DNA of 36,335 bases from the NCBI GenBank assembly GCA_964427005.1, contig CAYRTL010000046.1, positions 1 to 36,335 on the forward strand, given 5' to 3'. Below are positions 8,269-14,552 of this stretch, piece by piece. The notes below the pieces were generated by a model. It worked only from the letters and a program-made list of their open reading frames with translations. It did no database searches and was not told the DNA's origin. This DNA comes from JAMXLO01 sp964427005 (GTDB taxonomy: Bacteria; Pseudomonadota; Alphaproteobacteria; Acetobacterales; Acetobacteraceae). How positions within the stretch are numbered: the stretch's first letter is position 1; every line of letters starts with the position of its first letter. The position numbers and the translations under genes were made by a program.

Positions 8269-9465
8269 CTAATCGAAGAACCCCGCATCCTCCTCCGCCA
8301 GATATTGCCTTGCCCGTTCCGGCACGATCTCCACACCCATCCCCGGCCGATCCCATACCTCGATCAGCCCATTGCGCACGATCGGGTCCGGTAATCCATC
8401 GACAATGTCGTACCACCACGCGGGATCGCCGCTGGGATACTCGAACGCGACAAAATTGTTCGGTAGCGTCGCGCAGACCTGCACCAGCGCCGCCAGCCCG
8501 AGCAGGCCATTGCCGGTGCCGTGTGGCGCGATCATCACGCCATGCAAATCGGCGAACTCGGCGATCCACTTCAACTCGGCAATGCCGCCGACGTCGCACG
8601 GATCGGGGCCGATGATGCGCACCGCGTTGCGCTCGATCAGCTCCTTGAAATTCTGCCGCAGATAGATCTGCTCGCCGGTGTGTATCGGCGTCGTGGTGGA
8701 GCGCGTCAGCTCGCGATAGACGTCCGCATTGACATATGGAATGTAGTCGCCGGTCAGCATGTCCTCGAGCCACAGCAGATTGAATGGCTCGACCGCACGC
8801 GCGAAGCGGATCGCGTCCGGCAGCGTCCAGCCTGGCCCGCAGTCCAGCGCCAGTCCCACCCTGTCGCCGGTCACCTGCTTCATTGCCGCGACACAGTCGA
8901 TGACGTGACGCATGCCGTGCTCGGTCAGCAGCCCGCTGTCGTGATAGCCATGAAACGGTGTATCCATCGGCGTACCGAGGTAGAAGTCGGGCACGTCGCG
9001 CCGCATCGGGCTGTGGAACGCGACGGCCTGCTTGATGATGGTGAACCCCTCCTTCAGCTCCATCATCCGCTGGCAGTCGGCTGCGTAGTGCTCCGGTGTG
9101 AAGCCGGTGAGAGGTTTGCGCAGTGAGCCGTTGTAGGTGCGTACATGGTCGCGCACCTTGCCGCCCAGCAGCTTGTAGACCGGCACGCCGGCGGCCTTGC
9201 CGGCGAGATCCCACAGCGCGATCTCGATCACGCTGACCGCGGAGCCCCAGGGCTTGAACGCGCCACGCTGGCGGATGCGCTGCATCACCCGCTCCACGTC
9301 GGTCGGATTCTGGCCGAGCAGCGCCTCGCGCAAATGCAGGACGTGCGGCTTCAGATACGGCTTGAACGTCTCCACCTGGGCGAAGCCGCTGATCCCCGCA
9401 TCGGTGACGATGCGCACAACCGGGCTGCGGCCAAGCACCGCGCATCGGACATCGGTGATTTTCAT
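8269..9465 (-). CDS. Enolase-superfamily dehydratase/racemase (mandelate racemase/muconate lactonizing type)
   Basis: Abstracts a proton alpha to a carboxylate, most likely to dehydrate a sugar acid. The 398-residue protein starts at ATG 9465, preceded by a strong AGGAGG 7 nt away. The N-terminal capping domain (1-110) carries the family helix EIALWDLAGKAAGVPVYKLL. The barrel shows the metal ligands D208 (LALDCG), E234 (LWLEDML) and E265 (HTGEQ). D288 (GPDPCDVGGIAE) and H315 (MIAPHGTG) form a His/Asp dyad as in the mandelate racemase and sugar-acid dehydratase subgroups. K145 (TIIKQ) sits where the second general base is expected, but the usual KxK is reduced to one lysine. The substrate cannot be named. 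A 67-bp gap follows the G1 peptidase gene on the same strand. Confidence 0.88.
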   Translation of the reverse strand: MKITDVRCAVLGRSPVVRIVTDAGISGFAQVETFKPYLKPHVLHLREALLGQNPTDVERVMQRIRQRGAFKPWGSAVSVIEIALWDLAGKAAGVPVYKLLGGKVRDHVRTYNGSLRKPLTGFTPEHYAADCQRMMELKEGFTIIKQAVAFHSPMRRDVPDFYLGTPMDTPFHGYHDSGLLTEHGMRHVIDCVAAMKQVTGDRVGLALDCGPGWTLPDAIRFARAVEPFNLLWLEDMLTGDYIPYVNADVYRELTRSTTTPIHTGEQIYLRQNFKELIERNAVRIIGPDPCDVGGIAELKWIAEFADLHGVMIAPHGTGNGLLGLAALVQVCATLPNNFVAFEYPSGDPAWWYDIVDGLPDPIVRNGLIEVWDRPGMGVEIVPERARQYLAEEDAGFFD

Positions 9466-9532
9466 CTGCTGCCTCCTCCTTCGGAAGGTCATCACCCTTC
9501 CCCGGAGTCGTGCGCGAAGGCAACGCTGAGGC

Positions 9533-10600
9533 TCAGAAGTCGCCGTACTCCAGCAGCACCGCAGTGTCGCTTTGCTTGTCGGGCATCGAAATGAACTGCG
9601 TGCGTGTCGGATCGTGCAACGTATCGTACAGGCGGATGAGCCGCGCCGTCGCCAATTCGTGGACGGACTGGAGTGGTCCGGGCGCATGTGCGACGCCAGC
9701 CCAGCACCCCGCGAACGTCATCGCTTGATAGTCCGGAAACGGATACAGCGTCGTGCTGCCAAACTGCGTAGGGCGCTCCAAAATCCATTCAGCCGTTGCA
9801 CCGGAGATGCGGAGCTGCATGTTCCCCCCACCCACGGGAATGAACGGCGCCTGGCAACGCACGATAGCCATATGGCCAGTGCTGAAGTTGCGCAGATAGC
9901 CGACGGCTATCGTGTAACTGTGCGCCCAGATCGTGCCGAGTAGTACGTCGCCTGGCTGCACGGGCAGGCCACCCAGCCAGATGAATGTTCCGCCGTTCTG
10001 CCTGTCCCACCATTGAAAGAACGCCAGGGCTGGAGGTGAGGGCGGTCCCGACACGGTCAGGAACTGCATTGTGCCGATCTGCGGCAGTGACGAGTTGAGG
10101 TACAGCCGTTGCCCATCAAGGCCGACCCAGGTTGAGCACACATACCGCTGGGCGCCGGCCACTCGAAATTCGGGTGGCGGCAACGACACCGCCGGAACGA
10201 TCCACAGGCCCGAAACCGATACGAACATCGTGCTGTCTGTCGGCACGACGAAGGCGCCAGACCAGTTGCGGCTGGTTGCAAAGCGCGACACGGCCGCGGC
10301 AATCGTTGGCTGTCTCGCCAGGCTCGTGTTGAGCTGAAAGGCCGCTCTTATCTCTTGGATCTGCGGATCAACGAAGGTGATTGGCGGCGCGAAGAGTCGC
10401 AGCCAGTGCTGATAGAGCTCGGGCTGCAACTCGCGATCGGGCCGAGGAATGATCCAGAAGTCCGCCAATTCGTCATCTGATGCGGTTAGCGGGTCAAAAT
10501 CGGCCGGAACCAACACTGGAGATGTTCGCCTGATGAGCGAATTGAAATCCGGCTGCTCGGGGACAGCACGTTCCTGGTGACGGATCATGGCCATTGCCAT
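9533..10600 (-). CDS. Peptidase G1 (eqolisin)-like protein
   Basis: Resembles the glutamic peptidases of family G1 (formerly A4), acid endopeptidases that use a Gln/Glu dyad. Family landmarks occur in order: SRNWSGAFV (110-118), VSVSGLWIVPAV (127-138), STWVGLDG (156-163), LPQIG (172-176, candidate catalytic Q174) and SGATAEWILERP (266-277, candidate catalytic E271). The Q-E spacing (97) is somewhat longer than in the fungal enzymes. The first 110 residues match nothing obvious and could be a propeptide-like region. No signal peptide is seen, which is odd for a family of secreted proteases. The start is uncertain: ATG codons occur at 10600, 10594 and 10588, and the last overlaps the upstream stop as ATGA. 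Either way it is tightly coupled to the PAP2-like gene. Confidence 0.8.
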   Translation of the reverse strand: MAMAMIRHQERAVPEQPDFNSLIRRTSPVLVPADFDPLTASDDELADFWIIPRPDRELQPELYQHWLRLFAPPITFVDPQIQEIRAAFQLNTSLARQPTIAAAVSRFATSRNWSGAFVVPTDSTMFVSVSGLWIVPAVSLPPPEFRVAGAQRYVCSTWVGLDGQRLYLNSSLPQIGTMQFLTVSGPPSPPALAFFQWWDRQNGGTFIWLGGLPVQPGDVLLGTIWAHSYTIAVGYLRNFSTGHMAIVRCQAPFIPVGGGNMQLRISGATAEWILERPTQFGSTTLYPFPDYQAMTFAGCWAGVAHAPGPLQSVHELATARLIRLYDTLHDPTRTQFISMPDKQSDTAVLLEYGDF

Positions 10601-11466
10601 TCCACTGCCGCCGCAGCAACGGCAGTCCTGTAAAGCGAATTCGCGTTCATCTGGTCCAGTAATTGAGCCAGCGTGCCGGCCAGCACGGCACCCGCCTGCG
10701 AATCGCTCCGGTAGTGCAACCCGGCGATCTCCCGGTTACGCGCGATCCGATCCGCCAACGCGGTCAGGTCGATCTGCATGGCCTGCATCTGGGCCTGTTG
10801 TGCAGCAGGGAGAAGGGCGAAAACCTGTTCCATGCATAGCGCCATCAGATGCGCCTGAGTACTATGCCCGCTCGGATAGGACGCGTGGCCAGGCACGGTG
10901 ATTGGTGGCAGTAGCGCCGGGCATAGCTGCGACGGCCTCGGCCGATGATACTGCCCTTTCCAGTTCATGGCGACGAACAGCGCGACCAGGCTGGCTGCGT
11001 AGAGCACACGCAAGGTTTGCGGATATGCTGTCGGCGTGGTGGTCATCAGATTCATGAAGTAGCTGATGAACTCCTCCGACTGGAGCATGATTTCGCCCAG
11101 CGCGTCAGCGCGTTCGTCCTGGGCTGCCGTGACCAGATCGTTGATCTCCGCGTCAACGCTGATAAAGCCTGGCATCGTGGTCCAGTTGCCTGGATCCGTG
11201 TTGGCGCCCGCATTTGCGGCAACGAACTCCACAAGGACGCGCCAGGCGAACCACTCCGCACTCCAGTTCCGATCCGGAAACGTCGGTGCGTTTATGCGCT
11301 CGGTGGCAATGAAGACGGCGCCGCTGAATTCAGTGACAAAGGGCAGATCAATCCGATCAGCGAAATACCATCCAGCACTCGCACTGCTCAGGTTCCCGGC
11401 ATTTCCGGCGTTTCCAGCGTTCCCCGCATTGCCGGCGTTTCCGGCATTACCTGCATTGCCTGCCAT
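10585..11466 (-). CDS. PAP2 / vanadium haloperoxidase-like protein with (Ala-Gly-Asn)8 N-terminus
   Basis: The 293-residue protein carries all three motifs of the PAP2/vanadium-haloperoxidase superfamily: K-x6-R-P (K170 to R177-P178), P-S-G-H (198-201) and N-R-x5-H-x3-D (N244-R245, H251, D255). It could therefore bind phosphate or vanadate and act as a phosphatase or haloperoxidase. The overall layout, helical and without clear membrane spans, is closer to soluble haloperoxidase-like proteins than to membrane lipid phosphatases. Residues 2-25 are eight perfect Ala-Gly-Asn triplets, a collagen-like Gly-x-y periodicity without proline. The start ATG 11466 has a GGGGGAGG ribosome site 7 nt upstream. 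The gene begins 42 bp after the cyclase gene and overlaps the peptidase gene, so the three may form one transcript. Confidence 0.85.
   Translation of the reverse strand: MAGNAGNAGNAGNAGNAGNAGNAGNLSSASAGWYFADRIDLPFVTEFSGAVFIATERINAPTFPDRNWSAEWFAWRVLVEFVAANAGANTDPGNWTTMPGFISVDAEINDLVTAAQDERADALGEIMLQSEEFISYFMNLMTTTPTAYPQTLRVLYAASLVALFVAMNWKGQYHRPRPSQLCPALLPPITVPGHASYPSGHSTQAHLMALCMEQVFALLPAAQQAQMQAMQIDLTALADRIARNREIAGLHYRSDSQAGAVLAGTLAQLLDQMNANSLYRTAVAAAAVEWQWP
11392..11463 (-). repeat. Eight tandem 9-bp repeats coding Ala-Gly-Asn
   Basis: Eight in-frame 9-bp units encode Ala-Gly-Asn directly after the initiator Met of the PAP2-like protein. The units differ at third codon positions (GCA/GCC/GCG, GGC/GGT/GGA/GGG, AAT/AAC) while the peptide is perfectly constant. 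That argues for selection on the protein repeat, or old duplication, rather than fresh slippage. Confidence 0.9.
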
Positions 11467-11508
11467 GTTGGCACCTCCCCCGTCAGATCATTCGAGACTC
11501 CATCCGGA

Positions 11509-13089
11509 TCAGCCGGGCAGTCCGGCTGCGCGTAATCGTTCCGCGAACAGGTCCCGCACCTCACCTTGCAGCGGGGTNNNNNNNNNNNNNNNNNNNNNNN
11601 NNNNNNNNNNNNNNNNNNNNNNNNNNNNNNNNNNNNNNNNNNNNNNNNNNNNNNNNNNNNNNNNNNNNNNNNNNNNNGTCAGCGCGCGGTCCAACAGGTC
11701 CATTGCAGCGGCGTAGTCCTTCAACAGGTAGGACTGCATATGGCCGTAAAAGGCCAAGCCGAGTGCATCATTGCGATCCAGCTCCACTGCGGCTTGCGCG
11801 GACTTCGCAGCCGCGGCGGTATCTGCCGCAAGGTCCTGCGACCATCCCTGTCCGATGCAGAAGATATGCCAATAGGCTGTGTACGAATGGGCAGGTGCAT
11901 AGCCCGGATCATGTGCCAAAGCCTGGCTCAGCAGCTCGCGCGCTCGGAAGAACGAACCGTGGTCCATCCGATAGAGCTGATCGAAAGCCTGCAGCGTAAG
12001 ATCGTAGGCTGTCATGCTGCTCGGATGCTTGCGCATGCTGCGGCTGAGTTCGCGCTCGCGCACATGCGGCGCGACCGCGCCAACGACCCGCATGGCGATG
12101 CGGTCCTGCAGGTCGAACAGATCAGACAGGTTGCCGTCGAGCCGGTCCGCCCAAATCAAGTGACCCGACTCGGCTTCGCTAAGCTCTACCGTGATGCGAA
12201 GCCTGTCAGCCGCTCGGCGGAGACTGCCATGCAGCACGTAGCGGACGTCCAGCTCGTGGCCGACGCGGCGAAGATCGAGTGGCGAACCAGCGAAGCCAAG
12301 CGTGGAGCTGCGCGCGATGACCAACAGTTCTTTCAGGCCGCCAAGCAGGCGGATGATGTCGTCCACCATGCCCTCGGCGAAATACGCATCGGCCCTGTCC
12401 TCCAGCAATGCACGGAACGGCAGCACGGCAAGTGACGGGCGGTAGTCCTCGCCTGCGTCCTGTGCGGCACGAGGCTCGCGACGTGGGATCGCCGGCATGC
12501 CATGCCAGGCGACGCATTTTTCCGGCGGAATCCGATAGATCATCACCGGCTGACGTATGTTCTTCAGGCGCCGCTCGCCGATCTCCTCATAGGCTGTCGT
12601 GACGACGCTGCTGACCTGTTCGAACACGGTGCGCGATATGAAGATGCCGCCGGGTTCGGCGATCTGTTCCAGCCGCGCCGCGATATTGACCGCATTGCCG
12701 CCGGCGCGGCCCTGCTGGACAACCACCTCACCCGAATTGATGCCGATACGGTATTCAATGCGCTGCTCGGGCGGAAAACGTGCGTTGCGCTTCCCGGCAT
12801 CAGCCTGCACGCGCAGCGCGCACTTGAGCGCTTCGACGGCACTCGGGAATTCAGCCATCAGGCCGTCGCCCGCATGAGACATGACTCGCCCATGCGATCT
12901 CTGGACTTCGCGCACAAAGCGATCGATTGCCGCGTTGACGCGGCGATGCGCCTCTTCTTCGCCGGCCGCCATCAGTATGCTGTAGCCGCGGATATCCGCG
13001 CCCAGGATCGCGGCCAGTCTTCGTTGGATGCTCCGACGACCAGCGCCGGAGCCGAGTGAAAAAGGGATTTTCGCCGGGTCAATCACCAT
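11509..13089 (-). CDS. Class III nucleotidyl cyclase with TolB-like and TPR-like regions (interrupted by assembly gap)
   Basis: Predicted to make cAMP or a related cyclic nucleotide. From ATG 13089 the cyclase homology domain covers residues 20-190: metal aspartates D32 (ILGADIRGYS) and D75 (SHAGDGLMAEF), then the transition-state residues N135 and R139 in AVNIAARLE. The aspartate that normally selects adenine, about five residues before AVN, is not conserved, so activity or specificity is uncertain. A TolB-like region follows (SLAVLPFRALLEDRADAYFAEG to about the DLFDLQDRIA segment), then TPR-like helices (AHDPGYAPAHSYTAYWH, VELDRNDALGLAFYGH). The 100-N gap at 11578-11677 removes an unknown length near the C-terminus. 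ATG 13191 is an alternative start. A start at 13398 is unlikely because it precedes the predicted promoter. No membrane segment is seen. Confidence 0.82.
   Translation of the reverse strand: MVIDPAKIPFSLGSGAGRRSIQRRLAAILGADIRGYSILMAAGEEEAHRRVNAAIDRFVREVQRSHGRVMSHAGDGLMAEFPSAVEALKCALRVQADAGKRNARFPPEQRIEYRIGINSGEVVVQQGRAGGNAVNIAARLEQIAEPGGIFISRTVFEQVSSVVTTAYEEIGERRLKNIRQPVMIYRIPPEKCVAWHGMPAIPRREPRAAQDAGEDYRPSLAVLPFRALLEDRADAYFAEGMVDDIIRLLGGLKELLVIARSSTLGFAGSPLDLRRVGHELDVRYVLHGSLRRAADRLRITVELSEAESGHLIWADRLDGNLSDLFDLQDRIAMRVVGAVAPHVRERELSRSMRKHPSSMTAYDLTLQAFDQLYRMDHGSFFRARELLSQALAHDPGYAPAHSYTAYWHIFCIGQGWSQDLAADTAAAAKSAQAAVELDRNDALGLAFYGHMQSYLLKDYAAAMDLLDRALXXXXXXXXXXXXXXXXXXXXXXXXXXXXXXXXXXTPLQGEVRDLFAERLRAAGLPG
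11578..11677. other. Assembly gap (100 N) inside the cyclase gene
   Basis: Exactly 100 undetermined bases, a conventional scaffold-gap length, so the true distance is unknown. The reading frame happens to be open across it. The flanks share no sequence. Confidence 0.98.
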
Positions 13090-13275
13090 TGTTTCGGTCG
13101 CACCCGCGCCACGCGACACTGCTGCCGGTGTCAACGTTCGAAGGAACGCTGCACTCGAAAGCCGGTCATGCCGCTTTTGCGCAGTGAGCATAGGCCACCA
13201 AAACCGTTTCCTGCAAGGCAACAGGCCAAGCTCAGACCAAGTCGAGCTGGGCACATTACAGCATCGCTGATGCCA

Positions 13276-13292
13276 CCTCGATGAAATCGAGG
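13276..13292 (-). promoter_or_regulatory. Stem-loop in the predicted 5' leader of the cyclase mRNA
   Basis: A perfect 7-bp stem (13276-13282 with 13286-13292) closes a 3-nt loop. If the -10 box at 13301-13306 is real, this hairpin would lie at the very 5' end of the cyclase transcript, where it could stabilise it. Confidence 0.45.
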
Positions 13293-13300
13293 GGTTAACG

Positions 13301-13306
13301 ATTATA
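13301..13306 (-). promoter_or_regulatory. Candidate -10 box (TATAAT) for the cyclase gene
   Basis: The minus strand reads TATAAT here, inside an AT-rich run (13301-13310). No good -35 hexamer stands 17 bp upstream. Instead a CRP-type palindrome is centred about 42-46 bp before the predicted transcription start. This is the arrangement expected of an activator-dependent promoter. Confidence 0.5.
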
Positions 13307-13331
13307 TTATGCCTTTGAGAAGCTGCGCGTG

Positions 13332-13349
13332 CTGTGAACCAGTTCACAG
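13332..13349 (-). promoter_or_regulatory. Perfect CRP/FNR-type palindrome upstream of the cyclase
   Basis: The 18-bp sequence CTGTGAACCAGTTCACAG is a perfect inverted repeat and contains TGTGA-N6-TCACA, the consensus half-sites of the cAMP receptor protein. It lies between the cyclase gene and its candidate -10 box on one side and the gap-containing region on the other. The match is read directly; binding by a CRP homologue is inferred. Confidence 0.6.
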
Positions 13350-13417
13350 GATGCATTCTGAAATATCTCGGACAGCGCGGACGCGTCGGTAACGCCAAGA
13401 CATTCTACTTGGTAAAC

Positions 13418-13472
13418 CATAAGTCGATGAAATTGGCAGGCGTTAAATATTGCGGCGTATAGCTGTTCCTTA
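13418..13472 (+). repeat. 55-bp direct repeat, left copy at assembly gap
   Basis: This 55-bp segment, ending at the first N, is identical to 13573-13627, which begins right after the last N. The pattern suggests two contig ends sharing one k-mer that were scaffolded but not merged. Confidence 0.95.
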
Positions 13473-13572
13473 NNNNNNNNNNNNNNNNNNNNNNNNNNNN
13501 NNNNNNNNNNNNNNNNNNNNNNNNNNNNNNNNNNNNNNNNNNNNNNNNNNNNNNNNNNNNNNNNNNNNNNNN
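13473..13572. other. Assembly gap (100 N) between identical 55-bp flanks
   Basis: Exactly 100 N. The sequence immediately before and after is the same 55 bp. The gap may hide nothing (a simple overlap) or a collapsed repeat such as an insertion sequence. Confidence 0.98.
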
Positions 13573-13627
13573 CATAAGTCGATGAAATTGGCAGGCGTTA
13601 AATATTGCGGCGTATAGCTGTTCCTTA
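13573..13627 (+). repeat. 55-bp direct repeat, right copy at assembly gap
   Basis: Identical to 13418-13472; see that entry. Confidence 0.95.
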
Positions 13628-13988
13628 TGCACAATTGGTCCCATTGGCTGGGTTAGCTTTGAAACTCGGACGCCGACTGGTCAGGAACGAGAGGGATATC
13701 GTTCAATTACTACAAACCCTGGAGCTGATGCTCCGAATGATGTCTGTCGTCAGCGTATAAATGTGTGAGCTGTATTAGTTTCGCTATCCATTGAAATCAG
13801 ACCTTCTAACCGCATAATCCTCCCCATGGACGCCTACACCGACCCCCAGCACCTTATCGAACCAAAGCGCTCGCCATGGTGCGCGAGGCGCGGCAGAGGC
13901 GCTCGCTGCTGCCGCGCGTCCAGGCGGCGCGCCAGAAGCGGGAGTCGGACCGGCCACCCGCAGCAGCGCCGCCCTGACGGAGCAAAGA
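13628..13988. other. AT-richer non-coding stretch
   Basis: No gene is supported. The first half is AT-rich compared with the surroundings. At 13826-13977 the plus strand has codon-like GC-rich sequence that would read as a short Arg/Ala-rich peptide only if a frame change near 13863 is assumed; it may be a decayed coding fragment. Confidence 0.4.
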
Positions 13989-14035
13989 CACGAAAGGCAC
14001 GAAGAACGGTCCTTCGTGTTCTTCGTGCCTTTGTG
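13989..14035. repeat. Dispersed inverted repeat (hairpin) downstream of the small membrane-protein gene
   Basis: The arms 13989-14007 and 14018-14035 pair over at least 15 bp around a 10-nt loop. The motif (cacgaaggcac...gtgcctttgtg type) belongs to a class of intergenic hairpins that recurs across many proteobacterial genomes and translates as strings like HHKGTKNTK. It starts 17 nt beyond the stop of the minus-strand gene ending at 14053 and may serve as its transcript end. Confidence 0.6.
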
Positions 14036-14052
14036 GTGAATTACCTTTGCGG

Positions 14053-14412
14053 CTATCTCAGGACTGCCAGCGCCGCGAGGCCGCAGGCATAGGCAGTGAG
14101 CAGCACCGCCAGAATGCCCCACATGTACGTGCGGCTCGGCTTATCGGCCAAGCCGACTTTGATCTCGGCAATGTATTCCTTCAGCTCGGTCCGGACATCG
14201 GCCAGGTCGGCCTTGGTCGCCAGATGCGGCAGAGTAGCAGTGAACAGCGCCTCCATTTTGCCGAATCGCAGCTCCATGTTCGCGAACCGCCCGTCGATAC
14301 TGGCAGCAATCGACTTCAGGTCGCGCACATCATCCTCCAGCCGGAAAACACGCTGTTCCATTGCCGGATCGTAGGGACCGCGCTGAGGCGGAGCAACAGG
14401 GGTATCTGGCAT
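14053..14412 (-). CDS. Small coiled-coil protein with C-terminal membrane anchor
   Basis: A 119-residue protein from ATG 14412; an in-frame ATG at 14460 is possible but less likely. After a Pro-rich start (MPDTPVAPPQRGPYDP), residues about 18-90 are a charged heptad-like helix (MEQRVFRLEDDVRDLKSIAA, MELRFGKMEALF, ADLADVRTELKEYIAEIK). A single hydrophobic segment follows near the end (WGILAVLLTAYACGLAALAVL). This is the layout of small bacterial proteins that oligomerise through a coiled coil and insert by the C-terminus (DUF1640-like in general form, though I cannot confirm the family). Its function is unknown. It lies downstream of zapE on the same strand, 140 bp away. Confidence 0.7.
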   Translation of the reverse strand: MPDTPVAPPQRGPYDPAMEQRVFRLEDDVRDLKSIAASIDGRFANMELRFGKMEALFTATLPHLATKADLADVRTELKEYIAEIKVGLADKPSRTYMWGILAVLLTAYACGLAALAVLR

Positions 14413-14492
14413 GACATGTCGAACTTCACCCAATCGCATTAATAAAATGCTGGTGTGCATCTCATTGCATGCGGACGTGCCGGCCCGATCTC

Positions 14493-14540
14493 CGTCTCAT
14501 GACGAGACCCAGCGTTTTTCATCCCATGCCCAATGAGACG
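14493..14540. promoter_or_regulatory. 8-bp inverted repeat between zapE and the small membrane-protein gene
   Basis: CGTCTCAT at 14493-14500 and its complement at 14533-14540 are perfect over 8 bp with a 32-bp spacer. This could be an operator for the downstream gene or part of a transcript-end structure after zapE. There is no further support. Confidence 0.25.
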
Positions 14541-14552
14541 CCGTTGAGCGGA

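Noticed and set aside
8246..9523. 425-codon minus-strand open frame in a second frame over the enolase-superfamily gene
   Set aside because: It overlaps the secure gene in another frame and has Arg/Ala/Gly-rich composition typical of a high-GC shadow.
13090..13398. Upstream extension of the cyclase to 13398
   Set aside because: It would start upstream of the candidate promoter and CRP-type site, and the extra residues are low-quality sequence without similarity.
13826..13977. Possible small Arg/Ala-rich protein on the plus strand
   Set aside because: It needs a frame change near 13863, has no ribosome site and no recognisable family; mentioned only as a possible decayed fragment.
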